Shown here piece after piece: positions 33,148 to 41,657 of a stretch of DNA of 64,000 bases. Below the pieces are notes generated by a model. That model searched no databases. It was not told the origin of the DNA and was given only the letters and a program-made list of their open reading frames with translations. The stretch is taken from positions 186,001-250,000 of the forward strand of contig CAXXKO010000026.1 in the NCBI GenBank assembly GCA_963666705.2, read 5' to 3'. A program made the translations under genes and the position numbers. Within the stretch, counting starts at the first letter, position 1, and every line of letters starts with the position of its first letter. The DNA comes from G963666705 sp963666705 (lineage in GTDB: Bacteria > Pseudomonadota > Alphaproteobacteria > CADEGL01).

Positions 33148-34824
33148 CTAATCATACGCCGCGGCGCGCTCCGACGCACCCCACGTCACCGGCGCCGCGA
33201 CCCTGGCTTCCTCGGGCGGGGGCGCCTGGCGGCCCAGGATCATGTCCGCCGCCTTCTCGGCGATCATGATGGTCGGCGCGTTCAGGTTGCCGCTGACGAC
33301 CGTGGGCATGATGGACGCGTCGACGACGCGCAGGCCCTCGATTCCCCGCACCCGCAGGCTCGGGTCCACCACCGCGTCCGGGTCCGCCTCCGCACCCATC
33401 CTGCAGGTGCCGCAAGGGTGGTAGCAGGTCTCCGACCGCTCGCGCACGAAGGCGTCGATCGCCGCGTCGCTGGTCCGGTCGGCGCCCGGCGTCATCTCGG
33501 GCCCGCGGAACCCATCGAAGGCCCGCTGGGCCAGGATCTCCCGGGTGATCCTGACGCCCTCCCGCATGCAGCGGACATCGCCGTCGGTCTCGAGATAGTT
33601 GGGCTCGATAACGGGCGCCTCGCGGGGGTCGCGGGAGCGTAGCGCGAGATAGCCGCGGCTCTCCTGGCGAAGCTGGCACACATGCACCTGATAGGAGTGG
33701 CGGTCCGGCCAGTGGCTCCCCCGCTGAATCGCCACGGGCAGGAAGTGATTCTGGATATCCGGCCGCTCGACGCTTTCGCTGGTGCGGATGAATGCGCCGG
33801 TCTCGGAGTGTCCGGTCGCGCCCGGCCCGGTCCCGAACAACATCCACTCGAGGCCGATTGCCGCCTTTCGATGCAGCGGCATGTGGGAATAGAGGGAGAC
33901 CGGCCGGATGCATTCCTGCTGGACCGCGACATCGAGGTGATCCTGGAGGTTCTTCCCCACCCCCGGTAAGTCCGCCACGACCGGGATATCGAGCTTCGAG
34001 AGCGCTGCCGCGGGCCCGAGCCCGGACAGCAGCAACAGTTGCGGCGCGTTTATGGCACCGGCGCTGACGATCACCTCGCGACCGGCGTAACACTGCTCCA
34101 GGCGCCCCCCGCGCTCGAACTCGACGCCGATAGCGCGGGTGCCTTCGAACAACACGCGGGTGGAGAGCGCATTGAGCTCGACCTCGAGGTTGGCGCGCGA
34201 CAACACCGGCCAGATATAGGCGCGCCCCGTGCCCCAGCGGCTGCCGCCGCGGATGTTCAGGTCGAACCGCCCCACGCCCTCCTGCTGGGCGCCATTGAAA
34301 TCTTCCGTGTAGGGAAAGCCCGCCTGCTGACCGGCTTCGAGGAATGCGTCCTGCAAGGGGTTGGGATCGGCGCTGGGCCGGATCCGCATCGGCCCCTCCC
34401 CACCGCGATAGTCATCGGCGCCGGCCGAACGGGTCTCGGCGCGCTTGAAGTAGGGCAGCACGTCGCCATAGGACCAGCCCTCGCAACCCAACTGGCGCCA
34501 CTGGTCGTAGTCCCGCGCATGGCCCCGGACGAAGACCATGAGGTTGTGGGACGAGCACCCGCCGAGCATCCGCGCGCGCGGCCAGATCAGCCGGCGCCCA
34601 TCCAGTCGCTTCTGGGGCTCGGTCTGGTAGTGCCAGTTCCTGCTCTCGTCACGAATGGCGATGCTGGTCGCCGCCGGCATTCTCACCTTGAGGGCCCGGT
34701 CGCTGGGGCCGGCCTCCAGCAAGAGCACCGAATGGGATTCCGAGAGACGGTTCGCGAGCACGCAGCCGGCGGAGCCGCCGCCGACGATGATGTAGTCGTA
34801 GGTGGGTTTGTCGGATGCGGTCAT
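33148..34824 (-). CDS. GMC-family FAD oxidoreductase (choline dehydrogenase-like)
   Basis: 558-residue flavoprotein. The ADP-binding motif YIIVGGGSAGCVLANRL is at the N-terminus. The GMC signatures ARMLGGCSSHN and GAINAPQLLLLSGLGP follow, and the active-site region HPCGTCRMGA is near the C-terminus, then DASIMPTVVSGNLNAPTIMIAEKAADMI. It oxidises a primary or secondary alcohol to the aldehyde or ketone. It resembles choline/alkanol dehydrogenases, but the substrate is open. Confidence 0.92.
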   Translation of the reverse strand: MTASDKPTYDYIIVGGGSAGCVLANRLSESHSVLLLEAGPSDRALKVRMPAATSIAIRDESRNWHYQTEPQKRLDGRRLIWPRARMLGGCSSHNLMVFVRGHARDYDQWRQLGCEGWSYGDVLPYFKRAETRSAGADDYRGGEGPMRIRPSADPNPLQDAFLEAGQQAGFPYTEDFNGAQQEGVGRFDLNIRGGSRWGTGRAYIWPVLSRANLEVELNALSTRVLFEGTRAIGVEFERGGRLEQCYAGREVIVSAGAINAPQLLLLSGLGPAAALSKLDIPVVADLPGVGKNLQDHLDVAVQQECIRPVSLYSHMPLHRKAAIGLEWMLFGTGPGATGHSETGAFIRTSESVERPDIQNHFLPVAIQRGSHWPDRHSYQVHVCQLRQESRGYLALRSRDPREAPVIEPNYLETDGDVRCMREGVRITREILAQRAFDGFRGPEMTPGADRTSDAAIDAFVRERSETCYHPCGTCRMGAEADPDAVVDPSLRVRGIEGLRVVDASIMPTVVSGNLNAPTIMIAEKAADMILGRQAPPPEEARVAAPVTWGASERAAAYD

Positions 34825-34843
34825 GGCCCCGCCACCGTCGCCG

Positions 34844-35704
34844 TCAATACACCCTCGGGAAGATCGCGCACTCGAGCGGTCCCCCGGTCACGAGATTCTC
34901 GACCCTGAGGACCAGGTGCACCTCCTGGGGTATTTCGTTGTAAGTCACGTCATCGCCGGTCCAATTCGTCGATAGTGCCGCCCGACGGATATCGAGGTGA
35001 TTGCCGGGTGCCGCGTGCAAGGTTCGGCAATTGAAGATCAGCGTATCGCCCGGATCGAGCACACAGCTCACGATCTCGCATTCCCCCTTGGCCGCGAGGT
35101 CGTCGATATCGGGCACCTTCGGGCGGCCCAAAGGGTTCGGGTGCTCGCCCTTCGGATCGAATTGCGGCGGGTGGTAGATCGAGTCGGTCTGGTTCGAGGC
35201 CTTGACGAAGCGAAGCGCGGTCTCGGCCGGAATGTTGTCCAACGCGGTCCAGCAGTTGGCGATCTGGGTCCCTTCCAACGGGTAGTAGGCTATGTCGTGA
35301 TGCCATGGGGTCGGGCTGTTGAAGCAAAGCGGGAACTTGATGATCAGGAAGTCGTAGTAGAAGACCAGCTTGTCGGTTGCCAGCAGCGAGCGGTAGAGAT
35401 CGGGCGCGTTGGATTCGAAGATGAAGCGGCGAAACGCCTCCACCTCGGGCCACATCATGAAGTCGTAGAAAAAGGAGCCGGGGTCACCCGCGTCTCCCTT
35501 GACGCTGCCCGAGTTGATACCGCCACGCTCGATCACGGCGGGGATGGCACTTTCGATCACGGCCAGCCACTCAGGCTCGAACGCCTCGCGCAGGCAGACC
35601 ACGCCATCACGCCTATAAGCCTCGACCGCATCGGCTCCCGCCTCGGTCTTGGAGGCAGGGGCGAACGATGCGACTTCACCAATATCGTAGCCGGTGGCGC
35701 TCAT
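34844..35704 (-). CDS. Phytanoyl-CoA dioxygenase (PhyH) family protein
   Basis: 286-residue Fe(II)/2-oxoglutarate-dependent oxygenase. The iron-binding HxD is in PWHHDIAYYP and the distal histidine in LHAAPGNHL, followed by the 2-oxoglutarate-binding arginine region (DIRRAALSTNW). CLREAFEPEWLAVIESAIP is the usual N-terminal helix. It is the first gene of the PhyH-GMC-LLM operon, 19 bp ahead of the GMC gene. Hydroxylation followed by alcohol oxidation is a plausible sequence of steps. GGAGAGACC precedes the start. Confidence 0.88.
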   Translation of the reverse strand: MSATGYDIGEVASFAPASKTEAGADAVEAYRRDGVVCLREAFEPEWLAVIESAIPAVIERGGINSGSVKGDAGDPGSFFYDFMMWPEVEAFRRFIFESNAPDLYRSLLATDKLVFYYDFLIIKFPLCFNSPTPWHHDIAYYPLEGTQIANCWTALDNIPAETALRFVKASNQTDSIYHPPQFDPKGEHPNPLGRPKVPDIDDLAAKGECEIVSCVLDPGDTLIFNCRTLHAAPGNHLDIRRAALSTNWTGDDVTYNEIPQEVHLVLRVENLVTGGPLECAIFPRVY

Positions 35705-35838
35705 CGGGTCTCTCCGGGCGCAAGTTAGAGTTAATTAGGGACAGTATACGACTAGTCATGGGCAGTATATGATTAGCGTTACTTCCGCGCCCCTTGCGAT
35801 CTGCTATTTGTATACTGTCGCAATTATTCCGGTCCCAT

Positions 35839-36426
35839 TTACCCGCTGTCCCCGCTCTCCCCAATCACACCTCCAATTACACCGAGGATCCTTCGTATCT
35901 CGGCCTCGTCGACGGTGTTTGGATCGAAGCCCGCGCCGCGCCAGTCGATCATATCGTCATGTTCCTCGTGATCGGGGTCGGCGATGGCTTCGAGGTAGCG
36001 GGCATAGCCCCAGGGGCCGCCGCAGTCCTCGGGCGGGCACCGACCCTTCGCCTTGACGAGCCGTGGGTACGATCTCGTGGGGTCCGCCTTGCCCCGGGCC
36101 TCGACGGTTATCGTATGCACCCAGTTGTCGCCAAAGTCGTACACGTAGCGGAACGTCTTGGCGCTCGCCATCCGCGTGAGAAGGCTGGCCAGGGTCGCCT
36201 CGCTGGCGTCGAGCGGCTGGCTGTCCGGCCAGTCCGGGCCGGGAATGCCGTAGGCGATGTCGCGGCCGAGTCGAAACTCCCAGAGGTGACAGTCCTCCCA
36301 GCCCATGGCGGCCTGGATGACGAAGTGCAGGTCGTCGAGGCGAATCGTCCGTGGAGCCTCGATGCGCCGGAGCACGGACGGCTTCACGTTATCGAGCTTG
36401 ATTTTCAGGCGGACGATTGCGGTCAT
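35839..36426 (-). CDS. Plasmid pRiA4b ORF-3 family protein
   Basis: 195 residues with the ORF-3/IS1096-passenger fold: LKIKLDNVKPSVLRRIEAP, LDDLHFVIQAAMGWEDCHLWEF, YVYDFGDNWVHTITVE, CPPEDCGGPWGYARYLEAI. The molecular role is not established; the family is frequent on plasmids and near transposons. The gene is bracketed by GGGACAGTATA motifs at 35737 and 36453 and a reverse copy near 35810, so it may have arrived as part of a mobile unit. The start is 36426; upstream ATG-like codons lack support. Confidence 0.85.
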   Translation of the reverse strand: MTAIVRLKIKLDNVKPSVLRRIEAPRTIRLDDLHFVIQAAMGWEDCHLWEFRLGRDIAYGIPGPDWPDSQPLDASEATLASLLTRMASAKTFRYVYDFGDNWVHTITVEARGKADPTRSYPRLVKAKGRCPPEDCGGPWGYARYLEAIADPDHEEHDDMIDWRGAGFDPNTVDEAEIRRILGVIGGVIGESGDSG

Positions 36427-36523
36427 GGTCCCCACCATCTTCGGAAAATGGGGACAGTATATATCAAATGTCGCTGTCGCGGCGCCTTGCGCGCTGTAGA
36501 TCGCATACCGCCCCCATCACCCG

Positions 36524-36886
36524 TTACGAACCCCGCGCGGCGACCACCACGATCTCGACGAGATCGCCGGGCGCCAGGTCCGTGCCGACGCAGGCCCGCT
36601 GGGGCCAGCCGGCCGGGTCGTCGCCGATCCATTCGGTCCACACGGCGTCCATCTCGCCCTTCCGCTCGATGGCCGACACATAGACGGTGGCGTTCAGGAT
36701 GCGGCTCTTGTCCGTGCCGCCCTCGGCCAGGACCTCGTCGATCCGGGCCAGCGCGCCGCGGGTCTGGCTGGCCATGTCGGCCGAATTGTCCTTGTCGACG
36801 GCCACGGCCCAGACGAGGTCGCCATAGGCGGTGCCCGAGCACCGGCCGGTGGCGCTGCCGCTGCCGTGAATGCGGGTGATGGTCAT
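36524..36886 (-). CDS. RidA (YjgF/YER057c/UK114) family protein, paralogue 1
   Basis: 120-residue RidA-fold subunit, a trimeric enamine/imine deaminase or substrate-binding protein. Recognisable segments: GDLVWAVAVDKD, SQTRGALARIDEVLAEGG, ILNATVYVSAIE, RACVGTDLAPGDLVEIVVVAA. It lacks the canonical N-terminal arginine-glycine pocket string of RidA proper, so it belongs to a divergent Rid subfamily. It is a clear paralogue of the gene at 37431-37787, with sequence similarity extending into the 3' flank. GGAGG precedes ATG 36886. Confidence 0.86.
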   Translation of the reverse strand: MTITRIHGSGSATGRCSGTAYGDLVWAVAVDKDNSADMASQTRGALARIDEVLAEGGTDKSRILNATVYVSAIERKGEMDAVWTEWIGDDPAGWPQRACVGTDLAPGDLVEIVVVAARGS

Positions 36887-37042
36887 GGGGTCCTCCACGA
36901 TTGCCGCTCTGCCCAACAGGGTGGGTTGGGACATTACATCATAAAATCCCGGCGCCACGCTTCGTCGTCGCGAAGAGCCAGGAGCGAAGCATCGGGCAAG
37001 GCCAAGCCGACCAGCCAGCCGTACCCGGCTATTGGTCTACTT

Positions 37043-37189
37043 CTTGAACTACTAGGATGTCATCCCCATATGCATGGCTCCGTCGGCCACGCGGGGAAAA
37101 CGGTCGGGGTTTGTCAAGGTTCGGCCCCGGTTTTGTTAAATCATTGATTTCACGTTGTTATGTCGCCATAGACCTTGACAAACCTTGAC
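37043..37189 (+). promoter_or_regulatory. RpoH-type promoter plus 17-bp stem element, copy 1
   Basis: CTTGAAC at 37043-37049 and CCCCATAT at 37064-37071, 14 bp apart, match the sigma-32 consensus. Thirty-one bases further on, 37103-37119 can pair with 37173-37189 at all 17 positions (15 Watson-Crick, 2 G-U), leaving a 53-nt AU-rich loop. No plus-strand ORF follows before the converging RidA gene. A second copy with the same spacings is at 43972-44120. It may encode a structured RNA or be a repeat carrying a promoter. Confidence 0.6.
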
Positions 37190-37220
37190 ACTTTCGGGGC
37201 ATTTTCATGCGGTATTGCCC

Positions 37221-37274
37221 TTCCGGGCCACTGGGGCGAGCCCCGGAAGGGAAATGCCGGCCCTGGGGCCGGCA
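37221..37274. terminator. Two consecutive GC-rich hairpins
   Basis: TTCCGGG/CCCGGAA (37221-37249) is followed by TGCCGGCCC-TG-GGGCCGGCA (37255-37274). They lie in the 3' region of the minus-strand RidA gene and also at the end of the plus-strand element above. No T-run, so termination would be Rho-assisted or the role may be transcript protection. Confidence 0.4.
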
Positions 37275-37430
37275 CGCCGCCATGGCCACACCGGGGCGCG
37301 GCCCGGTCGCGGCCGGCGGACGCCTTCCGGGCCGGAATAACCGGGACAGGATAGTCTTGATGCCGCGGTGGCGGCGCCTTGCGAACCGCAGATTCTATAC
37401 GGTCTCCATCGACGCCGCCCCCATCGGCCC

Positions 37431-37787
37431 TTACGCGCCCCGCGCGGCGACCACCGCGACCTCGACCAGGAGGCCGGGCTCCAGCTCCGTGCCGACGCAG
37501 GCCCGTTCCGGCCAGCCGGCCGGGTCGTCGCCGACCCATTCGGTCCATACGGCGTCCATCTCGCCCTTGGCCTCGAACGCCGAGAGATAGACGGTGGCCA
37601 TGAGGATCCGGCCCTTGTCCGTGCCGAGCCGGGCGAGGGTCGCGTCGATCCGGGCTAGGGCGCCGCGGGTTTGGCCGGCCATGTCGGCCGCCTTGTCATC
37701 GTCGACGGCGACGGCCCAGACGAGGTCGCCGTAGGCGGTGCCCGACGATCTGCCGGGGATGTCGCCGGGAAGGCGCGTGATGGTCAT
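37431..37787 (-). CDS. RidA-family protein, paralogue 2
   Basis: 118 residues, highly similar to the protein at 36524-36886 (shared GTAYGDLVWAVAVD, GEMDAVWTEW-GDDPAGWP, RACVGTEL). It follows the glycine C-acetyltransferase gene by 26 bp and has GAGGAGG before its start, so it is probably the third gene of a tdh-kbl-rid operon. Rid proteins remove reactive enamine/imine intermediates; threonine catabolism through an unstable 2-amino-3-ketoacid makes that a sensible partner, by inference. Confidence 0.87.
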   Translation of the reverse strand: MTITRLPGDIPGRSSGTAYGDLVWAVAVDDDKAADMAGQTRGALARIDATLARLGTDKGRILMATVYLSAFEAKGEMDAVWTEWVGDDPAGWPERACVGTELEPGLLVEVAVVAARGA

Positions 37788-37813
37788 GGGGTCCTCCTCG
37801 ATTGCTGTTGGGC

Positions 37814-39043
37814 TCAGTCTTGGCCCGGGCGCCGGGCGAGGGCGGCGAGCACTTCGTCCACGTCGGCGGCGGTGTGGTCGGCCGAGAGCTGGAAGCGGAT
37901 CTCCTCCTCGCCGCGCGGCACCACGGGATAAGTGATACCCGTAGCCAGGATACCGCTTTCCCGCAAGTGGCGGACAGTCGACCGGGTCCGTGCCGTCTCA
38001 CGCACCACGAGCGGCACGATTGGGTGCGGCCCCGGGATGGTCTCGAGCCCGAGGGCGATGAGGCCGGCCTCGAGTCGCGCGGTCATGGCGCGCAGGTGGT
38101 CGAGCAGGGCCCGCCCGGCCGGGCCGTCGAGGATGTCGATGGCGGCCACGGCCGCCGCGGCCTCGCCCGCCGTGATGGGGTTCGAATAGATGTAGAAGGG
38201 TGCCGTCTCGCGCAGGTATTCGACGACCGTCCGGCCCGCCGCCACGTAGCCGCCGTTCACACCCAGGGCCTTGCCCAAGGTGGCGATGAGGAGATCGGCG
38301 GTCGCGCCGCCCGCATGCTCTTCCGTGCCGCGCCCCGTGGCGCCGATGGCGCCCACGCCGTGGGAATCGTCGACCACCACCAGCACGCCCTCGGCGAAGG
38401 TATCCTCGAAGCCGCGCGCGATCTCCATGATCCGGTCGAGGGGCGCATGGTCGCCGCGCATGCTGAAGATGCCGTCGGTCACGAGAATCGCGCGCCGGCA
38501 GCTCGCCGCCGTCTCCTCGAACGCGCTTGCGAGCGCCGCCATGTCGAGATGGGGGTAGACGCGGCGCTCGCGCGGGCGGGCGAGGCGCACGGCGTTGATG
38601 ATGCTGTTGTGGTTGAGGGCGTCGCTGACGATCGCCGTCTCGGGTGTCGTGAGCGGCGGCAGCACGCCCATCACCGCGGCGTAGGCGGAGCTGAAGATCA
38701 TCGCCGCCGCGCGCCCGTGGAAGGCGGCGAGGCGGCGCTCCAGCGCCACATGTGGCGCCCAGGTGCCGCTGATGAAGCGCACCGCCCCCGGCCCGGTGCC
38801 GTAGGCGCGCACCGCCGCCTCCTCGGCCGCGACCACCTCCGGGCGCGTCGCCATGCCGAGATAGCCGTTGGCGTTCATGCGCAGGAACGGCCGCTCCCCT
38901 TCGCCTTCGATCAGGGTGCGCGGCCCCCTCTCGCCCGCGGCCGGGATCGCGCCCGCGATCACCGTCTCGGCCCCCTTGCGCGTGCCCGCCGCCTCCAGCT
39001 CCTCGAGGGCGGCGGCGAGGATCCGGTCCAGCCGCTCGCTCAT
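37814..39043 (-). CDS. kbl: Glycine C-acetyltransferase / AKB ligase-like aminotransferase
   Basis: 409-residue PLP enzyme of the alpha-oxoamine synthase family. Features: NANGYLGMATRPEV, YGTGPGAVRFISGTWAPHVALE, DALNHNSIINAVRLA, VVVDDSHGVGAIGATGRGTEE and the PLP lysine in ATLGKALGVNGGY. With the threonine dehydrogenase upstream (4-bp ATGA overlap) the assignment to 2-amino-3-ketobutyrate CoA ligase, giving glycine and acetyl-CoA, is well supported. Biotin and aminolevulinate relatives share the fold but not this context. Confidence 0.9.
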   Translation of the reverse strand: MSERLDRILAAALEELEAAGTRKGAETVIAGAIPAAGERGPRTLIEGEGERPFLRMNANGYLGMATRPEVVAAEEAAVRAYGTGPGAVRFISGTWAPHVALERRLAAFHGRAAAMIFSSAYAAVMGVLPPLTTPETAIVSDALNHNSIINAVRLARPRERRVYPHLDMAALASAFEETAASCRRAILVTDGIFSMRGDHAPLDRIMEIARGFEDTFAEGVLVVVDDSHGVGAIGATGRGTEEHAGGATADLLIATLGKALGVNGGYVAAGRTVVEYLRETAPFYIYSNPITAGEAAAAVAAIDILDGPAGRALLDHLRAMTARLEAGLIALGLETIPGPHPIVPLVVRETARTRSTVRHLRESGILATGITYPVVPRGEEEIRFQLSADHTAADVDEVLAALARRPGQD

Positions 39044-39999
39044 CTTGCCATCCTCGCTTCGAGCTTCTCCAGCATGTCCGCCACGGTTGCCAGAAGGTCG
39101 TAATCGGGTTGCCAGCCCCACTCTTCCCGAGCCGCGCTGTCATCGATGGAGCGTGGCCAGGAATCGGCGATGGCCTGGCGCACGGGGTCGACATCATAGT
39201 CGATCGCGAAGCCCGGCACGCGCGCGCGGATCGCCGCCGCCAGCTCCTCGGGCGTGATGCTCATGGCCGTCACGTTGAAGGCGTTGCGTTGACTGAGGCG
39301 TGCGGGGTCCGCCGCCATCACGCCGATGATGGCCTTGATGGCGTCGGGCATATACATCATGTCGAGCCGCGTATCGGGCCGGAGGAAGCAGGTGTAGTGG
39401 TGGTAGCGGACCGCCTGATGGAAGATCTCGACGGCGTAGTCCGTGGTGCCGCCGCCGGGTGGTGCCACATGGGAGATCAGGCCCGGCAGGCGCAGCCCAC
39501 GCGTATCGACGCCGAAGCGGAGCGCGTAGTAATCGCACAACAGCTCGGCCGCGACCTTGGTCACGCCATACATGGTGGTGGGGCGCTGGATGGTGTCCTG
39601 GGGCGTCGCCTCACGCGGGGTCGTCGGCCCGAAGGCGCCGATCGAGCTCGGGAAGAAGACGGCCGCCCCGCTCTGCCGCGCCACCTCCAGCACCCGGTAG
39701 AGCCCGCCCATGTTGAGGTGCCAGGCGGCCTGGGGCCGCTCCTCCGCCACGGCCGAGAGCAGCCCCCCCAGGTGGTAGATGGCGCCCACGTCGTGACGGC
39801 GCACGACCTCCTGGACCGCGCGCATGCTGGTGCAGTCGAGGTGCTCGAACGGCCCCTCCGCGGCGGCCGCCGCACCGGTTGGCGGCATGCGGATATCCGA
39901 AGCGACGACGCGCTCAGGCCCATGGCGCGCCCGCAGCGCCGGCACCAGCTCAGCACCAATCTGGCCCAAGGCCCCCGTCACCAGGATGGATTGTTCCAT
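39040..39999 (-). CDS. L-threonine 3-dehydrogenase, SDR type
   Basis: 319-residue extended short-chain dehydrogenase. NAD-binding motif VTGALGQIGAEL, catalytic serine in FFPSSIGAFGP and the YxxxK pair in MYGVTKVAAELL. DMMYMPDAIKAIIGVM and FNVTAMSITPEEL are characteristic of the UDP-galactose-epimerase-like threonine dehydrogenases. It converts threonine to 2-amino-3-ketobutyrate, the substrate of the coupled downstream gene. A perfect palindrome at 40064 lies 65 bp upstream of its start. Confidence 0.89.
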   Translation of the reverse strand: MEQSILVTGALGQIGAELVPALRARHGPERVVASDIRMPPTGAAAAAEGPFEHLDCTSMRAVQEVVRRHDVGAIYHLGGLLSAVAEERPQAAWHLNMGGLYRVLEVARQSGAAVFFPSSIGAFGPTTPREATPQDTIQRPTTMYGVTKVAAELLCDYYALRFGVDTRGLRLPGLISHVAPPGGGTTDYAVEIFHQAVRYHHYTCFLRPDTRLDMMYMPDAIKAIIGVMAADPARLSQRNAFNVTAMSITPEELAAAIRARVPGFAIDYDVDPVRQAIADSWPRSIDDSAAREEWGWQPDYDLLATVADMLEKLEARMAR

Positions 40000-40063
40000 G
40001 CCGCCCTCCGCGCCGGCCGGTCCATCCTAGCGCCGCCGGGTCACTTGCGCGAACCCCGAACGG

Positions 40064-40091
40064 GAAACGCCGGCCCCGGGGCCGGCGTTTC
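40064..40091. terminator. Perfect 28-bp palindrome, likely terminator
   Basis: GAAACGCCGGCCCC is followed at once by its exact reverse complement. It sits just after the stop of the last racemase-family gene on the minus strand and before the threonine dehydrogenase gene. A terminator between the two operons is the simplest reading; there is no T-run. Confidence 0.55.
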
Positions 40092-40114
40092 GCCTCCTAT
40101 CGTCCCGCGCGCGT

Positions 40115-40849
40115 CTAGTAATAACCGCTATACGCCTTCTGGTGGGCGCCGCGCTGGAAGTAGTCGATCATGGTGATGAAGTCGTAGACCGGGAGGCCCG
40201 TCGCCTCCTGTACCGCCTTCGAATAGGGCGGCAGCATGGAGCATTCGATGACGATGGCGCCCATATCGGGGTTCTCGGCCTGGAGCGCCTTGGCCGCCTT
40301 CACCGTCTCGGCCTCGAGCTTGTCGGAATCGAGGGTGTCGGCCTCTTTCAGCACATGGCCGCCGAACTCGGGCTCGTCCTGCAGGCCCTTGACCACGATC
40401 TTGCGGTCGTGATCGATGCCGGTCATGGCCATGACGTGGTTCGAAAGCGCCCTGTCGTCGGCGGTGATGACGCCGACCGAGCGTTTCTTGCCGAGGAAGG
40501 AGGCCACGAAGGGTATCTGCATCAGGCTCGAGAGGTAGACCGGGACGTTGACGGCCCTGGCCACCTCTTCCTGATAGTTGATGAAGAAGCCGCAGTCGGA
40601 CGAGATGCCCTTGACACCCTGGGCCTCCAGTTCCTTGGCCGCCGCGACCACCACCTCGCCGAGCGCGGGGTCGCCGCGCAGGAGGCGCGCGGCCGTGGTC
40701 CCGGGCACGGTCTTGTAGAGCACGGGATAGTCGTAAGTGGTGGCATTGCCCACGTCGCCGGGCACGAAGGGGCCCTTGAAGTCCATCAACAGGATGCCGA
40801 CGCAATAGCCGTAGGCCTCGGCCCCCAACCGTGTCTTGTAGACTGGCAT
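40115..40849 (-). CDS. Asp/Glu racemase-family protein, paralogue 3
   Basis: 244 residues of the Asp/Glu/hydantoin racemase superfamily. Both cysteines of the two-base mechanism are visible, in GISSDCGFFINYQEE and VIECSMLPPYSKAV. SVGVITADDRAL is the second-domain nucleotide-like loop of the fold. Third of three tandem paralogues on the minus strand, 41 bp after the previous one. GGAGATCGG precedes the start. Substrate unknown. Confidence 0.86.
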   Translation of the reverse strand: MPVYKTRLGAEAYGYCVGILLMDFKGPFVPGDVGNATTYDYPVLYKTVPGTTAARLLRGDPALGEVVVAAAKELEAQGVKGISSDCGFFINYQEEVARAVNVPVYLSSLMQIPFVASFLGKKRSVGVITADDRALSNHVMAMTGIDHDRKIVVKGLQDEPEFGGHVLKEADTLDSDKLEAETVKAAKALQAENPDMGAIVIECSMLPPYSKAVQEATGLPVYDFITMIDYFQRGAHQKAYSGYY

Positions 40850-40890
40850 ATCCGATCTCCAATCGTTCGTTGGCGTGTGGCGGGGCCGGC

Positions 40891-41631
40891 TCAGTAGGCG
40901 CCGGTATGGCCGCGCTGGTCGGTGCCCGCGGCCAGATAGTCGATCGCGGAGATGAAGTCGTAGACCGGCAGGCCGACGGCGTCCTGCACCGCCTTGGCGT
41001 AGGGCGGCAGCATGGAGCATTCGAGCAGGATGGCGCCCATGTCGGGATGCTCCGCGACCATCGATTCGGCCATGCGCACCGCCTCTTGGGTGATGAGGTC
41101 GGAATCGAGGGTGCCCTTCTCGTCGAAGATGGCCGTCTTGAACTCGGGCTCGTCCTGCATGCCGCGGATGACGAGGGGGTTGGGCGGCACCTCGAGGCCG
41201 CTCGCCTCCAGGAACTCGAGCGAGAGGCTCGCCGAATCGGCCGTGATCACGCCGATGGATTGGGTTGGCGCCAGGGCCTTGGCGATGAAGGGTATCTGCA
41301 GGAGGCTCGACAGGCAGACCGGGATGTCGACCGCCTCTGTCACCGCGTCCTGGAACTGGATCATGAAGCCGCAGTCCGAGGAGATGCCCTTGACGCCCTG
41401 GGCCTCGAGCTCGCGCGCGGCCGTGGCCATCTTGGCCTTGAACTCGTCGGGCGCGCCGCCGAGGCAGACCGCGGTCGAGAGGCCCTCGACGGTCTTGTAG
41501 ACGACCGGGTAGTCGTAACTCGTCGCGTTCGCCACGTCGCCCGGGATGAACGGGGCGCGGACGTCGAGCAGCAGGATGCCGACGGCCTGGCCGTAGCTCT
41601 CGGCCTCGGGCCTCTTGGTATAGATTGGCAT
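40891..41631 (-). CDS. Asp/Glu racemase-family protein, paralogue 2
   Basis: 246 residues with the same architecture: GISSDCGFMIQFQDAV, SLLQIPFIAKAL, SIGVITADSASLSLEFL and LLECSMLPPYAKAVQ. Closest to its neighbours rather than to classical MurI or aspartate racemase. AGGAGGAG lies just upstream of the start, the strongest ribosome site of the three. It begins 26 bp after paralogue 1. Confidence 0.86.
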   Translation of the reverse strand: MPIYTKRPEAESYGQAVGILLLDVRAPFIPGDVANATSYDYPVVYKTVEGLSTAVCLGGAPDEFKAKMATAARELEAQGVKGISSDCGFMIQFQDAVTEAVDIPVCLSSLLQIPFIAKALAPTQSIGVITADSASLSLEFLEASGLEVPPNPLVIRGMQDEPEFKTAIFDEKGTLDSDLITQEAVRMAESMVAEHPDMGAILLECSMLPPYAKAVQDAVGLPVYDFISAIDYLAAGTDQRGHTGAY

Positions 41632-41657
41632 GGGTCTCCTCCTAGGATGCGATTGTC

